From: JBCBAP01 sp038532435
GTDB lineage: Bacteria > Pseudomonadota > Alphaproteobacteria > Rhodobacterales > Rhodobacteraceae
NCBI GenBank assembly: GCA_038532435.1
Contig: JBCBAP010000067.1
Coordinates: 1-17,653, forward strand
Length of the DNA stretch: 17,653 bases
Direction: 5' to 3'
The notes beneath the pieces are model-generated. The model was not told the DNA's origin and searched no databases. It worked only from the letters and a program-made list of their open reading frames with translations. The position numbers were made by a program, and so were the translations under genes. Positions 13,833-17,653 of the stretch are shown here, piece after piece. Positions within the stretch are counted from its first letter, which is position 1. Each line of letters starts with the position of its first letter.

Positions 13833-16076
13833 ATGGACGGCGGCACCCTTCCCGCGACGGAGGACGCGCTCAAGACATTTCTGAGCACGGCAGGTGTCGT
13901 TCGCGATTTCGTTGACCTGCGGGATCAGCCCTACGCCCCTACGCTCCAGCCCCTGCGCGCGCAGTTCGACGTGAACCCGGTGCTGTTCATGGGGGGGAAG
14001 AGGCCCGGTCAATTCGACTTCGGTGTGCGGGATCAGGGCACCACCGGGCGCTGCGTCGGTTATGCCATGGCGACGGTCATCGACATCCAGCGTCGGCTTC
14101 AATCCGCCTCCGCCGGTCGCCACGCGGTCAGCCTTGGCCAGCGGGTCAGCGCCGACATGCTTTATCACATGGCCCGGTTCCACGAACCGTTCGGGGCGCG
14201 CACGCTCGAGGATGACCCGCGGAACGCGCTGTCCGAGCCCGCACCGATGATCACCACGGACCGGGGGGACACCGGCGTGCGCACGCTGCGGTCGGTCCTG
14301 AAAGGGTTCTACCATCACGGCGTCTGCTGCGAGGCGCGTGACCTCGCGGACGCGGATCCGTCCTGCTGGACGCCGCTTTCCATGTGCGGACCGGGCGGGG
14401 TGGAGGCCCAGTTTCCCAGCGTGCTGCAGGCCAAGGCCGCGCGAAAGACCACGCTAGGCGCGTACTACCGGCTGAGCCATTTCCTCAACCATTACCACGC
14501 GGCGATCAATGAGACCGGGTGCGTTCTCGTGTCCGCATTGCTGCATGACGGCTGGATGGCCGATGCGGTTTCCGCGAACGGAGGGCGGATTGCGTGGAAG
14601 GAAGGGGGATGGGGCGCGGAGTACAGCCACGCGTTCGTCATCGTCGGGTACACCGACGAGGGTTTCCTCGTCCTGAATTCTTGGGGTCCGGACTGGGGGG
14701 GCTTTGAGGCTCAGGTGGGGACCAAGGATGCCTACAAGATCCCGGGCGTGGCTCTCTGGAGTTACGCGGACTGGGCGGAGAACATTCTTGACGGCTGGGT
14801 CCTGCGCCTTGGCGTCTCCGCCCCGGCAGCCTTCGACGTCTCCGTCGGGGAGCAGGGGCAGAGCATGGCGGGGCTCGGCAACATCCGGGCCGGTTCGACC
14901 CCCTGCCTCGAACTGCTCGGACACTTCCTGCATCTCGACGACGGGCTGCATGTGGAGAGCGGTCCCTATCCGACGCCCGCCCGGGACGATGACGGACGAA
15001 CGGGCATCCGCGCGACCTGCACCTATCTCGACCAGATGTGGTCGGCGGGGGATGGTGTCGAGGAATGCCCCTACGACGGGATCCTGCTGCGCATACCCGG
15101 CACCGTGGACGGCATGGCCTACAATTTTGAACGGTCCGTCCAGCAGAAAAAGCGCATCAAGGCGCTGAAGCTCTACCCCTACACGCTCTTCTGGTGCTCC
15201 GACTTCGTGGAGGAGGCGGTTGATGTCATGCGCGGGATTTTCCGCATGGCCCAGGACCAGGCGGGCAAGAAAGCGCCGCATCTGCGCCAGTTGATGGAAC
15301 AGAGGGTGCGTGGCATCGGGCGGGCTTTCTGGCGGGATATCGAGGCGTCGGCCCGCCACGCCGTTCGGGGCCGCGAGGAGGATTTCCTGCCGCCGTCCCT
15401 CAGCGAGGCAGGTCCCGCGGCGGACATGTTCGCCCGCCTGCTCGACGTTGCGGACAAGCACGGAAAGACCGTTCACGTGATCTGCGAAGGGGCCGGGGCG
15501 CTCGTCCTCGACGAGCTTCTCGCGATCATGGAGCGGGACTGGCGGCGGCAGGACGGTCTGAAGGGCGGGATCGACTGGGCGGCGGCCTATCCCGCACTTG
15601 GCACGATCTCCTTGGCCATGCCGACCATCACGCTCGAGCGTGCGACGGAGCGGCTGCGCTCCCTCGTTGCCTCTCTGAATGAGAAGATGCTGAAGCGCGG
15701 GGCGGCGAAGGATCTGGTGCCACGGGCGCGTATCTTCGTGCCCGATGCCGGGCTCGAAGAGCGGGTCCATCTCGCGGAGTATCAGGGCAGCGTCACCCAC
15801 CTTGTCGCCAACGCGTTCATCGACCGTCTGCCCGACGGCAGCGCGCAGACCCTGCTGGGGATGGCCGGGGCGGTTGATGACTTCCCGACACTGGAGGCGG
15901 GCAAGGGCAAACCCTCCACCAAGCTGCGCGGGGGCACCCAGAAGGCGTTCACGACCTTCAGCCTCGACAGGGACACGGGGCCGGGTCCGGTCGATCAGCG
16001 AATGCTGGCGGAGGATCCGGGGCTCATGCGAAGCATCCTCGACACCATACGCGCCGACCTCACCGGGCGCAGCTAG
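13833..16076 (+). CDS. C1-family (papain-like) cysteine peptidase fused to an alpha/beta-hydrolase-like domain
   Basis: A 747-residue protein with no visible signal peptide or membrane helix. Residues about 25-330 form a papain-like C1 peptidase: VRDQGTTGRCVGYAMAT gives the oxyanion Gln68 and catalytic Cys74, SHAFVIVGYTDEGF gives His266, and LNSWGPDWGG gives Asn282, so the catalytic residues are complete. The region about 365-670 resembles an alpha/beta hydrolase: beta-strand GILLRIPGT (about 416-424), KALKLYPYTLFW, and a strand-elbow TVHVICEGAGALVLDEL (546-562), where the nucleophile position of GxSxG appears to be Gly rather than Ser; later GSVTHLVANAFIDRL resembles the family's C-terminal part. 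The hydrolase half may therefore be inactive or binding-only. It is the first gene of a two-gene unit, 34 bp before the SGNH-caspase gene. The role is unknown; regulated proteolysis in the cytoplasm is inference. Confidence 0.8.
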   Translation: MDGGTLPATEDALKTFLSTAGVVRDFVDLRDQPYAPTLQPLRAQFDVNPVLFMGGKRPGQFDFGVRDQGTTGRCVGYAMATVIDIQRRLQSASAGRHAVSLGQRVSADMLYHMARFHEPFGARTLEDDPRNALSEPAPMITTDRGDTGVRTLRSVLKGFYHHGVCCEARDLADADPSCWTPLSMCGPGGVEAQFPSVLQAKAARKTTLGAYYRLSHFLNHYHAAINETGCVLVSALLHDGWMADAVSANGGRIAWKEGGWGAEYSHAFVIVGYTDEGFLVLNSWGPDWGGFEAQVGTKDAYKIPGVALWSYADWAENILDGWVLRLGVSAPAAFDVSVGEQGQSMAGLGNIRAGSTPCLELLGHFLHLDDGLHVESGPYPTPARDDDGRTGIRATCTYLDQMWSAGDGVEECPYDGILLRIPGTVDGMAYNFERSVQQKKRIKALKLYPYTLFWCSDFVEEAVDVMRGIFRMAQDQAGKKAPHLRQLMEQRVRGIGRAFWRDIEASARHAVRGREEDFLPPSLSEAGPAADMFARLLDVADKHGKTVHVICEGAGALVLDELLAIMERDWRRQDGLKGGIDWAAAYPALGTISLAMPTITLERATERLRSLVASLNEKMLKRGAAKDLVPRARIFVPDAGLEERVHLAEYQGSVTHLVANAFIDRLPDGSAQTLLGMAGAVDDFPTLEAGKGKPSTKLRGGTQKAFTTFSLDRDTGPGPVDQRMLAEDPGLMRSILDTIRADLTGRS

Positions 16077-16110
16077 CCTAAACTCTGATCGTTTTTTGGG
16101 GAAACGTACC

Positions 16111-17653
16111 ATGTCAAAGATTTCGCTCGATGAACTGCGCCAGAAACTTGCCGATCCGAACACGACCGAAGAAGAGCTCCGGCAGTATTTCAAACTGACC
16201 GACCGTTCCGGCCCGTTCGCCCCGGATGTGGAGATCGACTTCGACGCGGTTGCAGCCCCGGAAGGGCCGGGTGCTGACCAGCGCTCCGCCGCGTTGATCA
16301 ACCTCGCCAACCAATGGGCCCGGTGGCGGCGCGAGTCGAAATTCATCAAACGCATCGAGGGCGGCTATGACGGCCCGGTTCTGGTGTCCGAAGGGGACAG
16401 CTGGTTTCAGTATCCCCTTCTGCTGAAGGACACGATCGACCATCTGACCCGGCCTTACGCGATCAAGTCGCTCGGCGCTGCGGGCGATCTGCTCGAGCGC
16501 ATGGTGCGCAAACGCGAGTATCTTGGCGCTCTAGAGGAAACTGGTGCCCCGATCCTCCTGCTTTCGGGCGGCGGGAACGACCTTTGCGCCGGTGGCGCGC
16601 TTGCGGACCATCTTGAGGAGTTCAGGAAGGGAAAACTGCCCGGGGACTACCTCTTGCCGAGCTATCAGGGGCTGATCGACGAGGCGCTGGGCAACTACGA
16701 GACGATCTTCACCGATGTGGCCCGCCACTATCCCGACGTGACCATCCTGTGCCACGGCTACGACTACCCGATCCCGAACAACGGGCAGTGGCTCGGCAAC
16801 CCGATGAAGACGCGGGGGATCAAGGACAAGGGCCTGCAGAAGGCCATCGCGGACGAGATGATGAACATCTTCAACCGCGGTCTGCGCAGGCTCGCTGACC
16901 GGATGGCCCACGTCGAGTATCTCGATCTGCGCGGTGTCGTCGGGGACGACCGCTGGCACGACGAGTTGCACCCGATCGACGAGGGCTACCGCGATGTGGC
17001 ACAGGTCTTCGAGGCGAAGATCGCGGATGTGCTCGGCACCTCCCCCGGCAAACGTGCCACGCCCGCGCTTCTGACGGGTTCCGGAGGGGCGCAGGCGCGG
17101 TCTCTGCACCTCGGCCTGAATTTCGTGGATCCGGTCCACTATGATGGCTGGGATGGCGAGCTTGTGGCGTGCGAAAACGACGCCCACGCGATGGAGGCGC
17201 TCGCCCAGGGGGAGGGGTTCCAGACCGTCAAGCTCTTGACGGCGGACGCGACCCGCGGCGCTGTCGTCGAGGAAATCGAGGCCGCCGCCCGGGATCTCAA
17301 AACCGGCGACATGTTCCTGATGACCGTCTCCGCCCATGGTGGTCAGGTCCACGATTTCAACAATGACGAGTTTGCCGACGACCGCCGGAAGCTCGATGAG
17401 ACTCTCTGCCTCTACGATTCCCAACTCGTCGATGACGAGCTCTACAAGCTCTGGTCGAACTTTGCGCCGGGTGTCCGGATCCTGATGATCCCGGACACCT
17501 GCCATTCCGGCACCATGGTCCGTGCGGATGCCCCGCCGCCCGCGCTCAGCTTCATGCCGCAGGCAGCGCGCCCACGCCACCGCCGAATGCCAAGTGCCAT
17601 GATCCGCCGGGTGATGATGCGCAATGTCGATCATTATCGGGAGATCGCGCGCA
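16111..17653 (+). CDS. SGNH hydrolase fused to caspase-like (peptidase C14) domain, 3' end outside window
   Basis: The gene is open to the window end (514 codons visible). It starts at an ATG with GGGGAA 7 bases upstream. Residues 1-50 form a short charged helical N-terminal module (SLDELRQKLADPNTTEEELR, then PFAP). Residues about 88-305 are an SGNH/GDSL hydrolase with all four blocks: EGDSWFQYP (Ser97), LGAAGD (Gly125), SGGGND (Asn156) and DELHP (Asp284, His287). After a linker (about 308-328), a caspase-like domain begins at LHLGLNFVDP with WDGELVACENDAHAM; its catalytic His409 is in VSAHGGQ and Cys464 in PDTCHSGT, followed by a Pro/Arg-rich stretch. SGNH enzymes hydrolyse esters; caspase homologues cleave after defined (often basic) residues and often act in cell-death or stress responses. 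The 34-bp gap to the C1 peptidase gene implies co-transcription. No export signal is seen. Confidence 0.85.
   Translation, partial: MSKISLDELRQKLADPNTTEEELRQYFKLTDRSGPFAPDVEIDFDAVAAPEGPGADQRSAALINLANQWARWRRESKFIKRIEGGYDGPVLVSEGDSWFQYPLLLKDTIDHLTRPYAIKSLGAAGDLLERMVRKREYLGALEETGAPILLLSGGGNDLCAGGALADHLEEFRKGKLPGDYLLPSYQGLIDEALGNYETIFTDVARHYPDVTILCHGYDYPIPNNGQWLGNPMKTRGIKDKGLQKAIADEMMNIFNRGLRRLADRMAHVEYLDLRGVVGDDRWHDELHPIDEGYRDVAQVFEAKIADVLGTSPGKRATPALLTGSGGAQARSLHLGLNFVDPVHYDGWDGELVACENDAHAMEALAQGEGFQTVKLLTADATRGAVVEEIEAAARDLKTGDMFLMTVSAHGGQVHDFNNDEFADDRRKLDETLCLYDSQLVDDELYKLWSNFAPGVRILMIPDTCHSGTMVRADAPPPALSFMPQAARPRHRRMPSAMIRRVMMRNVDHYREIAR

Noticed and set aside
16090..16106. T-run after the C1 peptidase stop as a terminator
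   Set aside because: No stable hairpin precedes the run of six T; the 34-bp gap and the following ribosome binding site fit read-through into the SGNH-caspase gene.
14454..16355. 633-codon open frame on the minus strand across the C1 peptidase gene
   Set aside because: It is a high-GC antisense shadow of a gene with clear catalytic motifs; its translation is rich in Arg/His/Gly without any recognisable domain.
16531..17634. 367-codon minus-strand frame over the SGNH-caspase gene
   Set aside because: Shadow of the plus-strand gene whose catalytic motifs span both ends of this interval.

Overview
The window is GC-rich, densely coded bacterial chromosome. It most likely comes from a Rhodobacterales-type alphaproteobacterium (Paracoccaceae/Roseobacteraceae). 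This rests on a VPLPA-type C-terminal sorting tail on a secreted protein, a GCCTCCGGCGGGGATATTT inverted repeat of a kind I associate with that order, and the presence of a branched-chain-amino-acid-type (HAAT) ABC binding protein with acyl-CoA ligases. The taxonomic call is inference. No rRNA, tRNA, IS element or CRISPR array was seen.

Left part (1-6728): the 3' end of a periplasmic HAAT-family substrate-binding protein, closed by a strong hairpin. It is followed by a small TTG-started DUF6958-like protein that is translationally coupled (ATGA overlap) to a phenylacetate-CoA-ligase-like adenylating enzyme. A second, canonical acyl-CoA synthetase lies at 5007-6728. Together these look like uptake and CoA activation of an organic, probably aromatic or acyl, acid. 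Inserted between the two ligases on the opposite strand is a secreted two-domain beta-propeller/phytase-esterase-like protein. A 33-bp-arm inverted repeat separates its end from the end of the first ligase gene. Its upstream region carries four half-sites spaced exactly 11 bp apart, reminiscent of a Pho box.

Middle (6729-10291): a 515-bp AT-richer non-coding stretch leads into a secreted VWA-domain protein with a VPLPA-CTERM anchor and codon use suggesting high expression. A secreted TPR protein follows on the same strand. Next comes a minus-strand isocitrate lyase/PEP mutase superfamily enzyme (10292-11122).

Right part: a SLAM-like outer-membrane protein (TPR + DUF560 barrel, 11301-12647) faces, tail to tail with only 3 bp between stop codons, a lipoprotein with a TbpB-like C-terminal beta-barrel domain. 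The pair looks like a surface-lipoprotein translocator and its substrate. Divergent from the lipoprotein is a two-gene unit running off the window end: a papain-like C1 cysteine peptidase fused to an alpha/beta-hydrolase-like domain that seems to lack its nucleophile, then an SGNH hydrolase fused to a caspase-like (C14) domain. Both proteins lack visible export signals. Two different cysteine-protease folds, each joined to a hydrolase-fold domain in one operon, are the most unusual feature here and the best candidate for an undescribed system.
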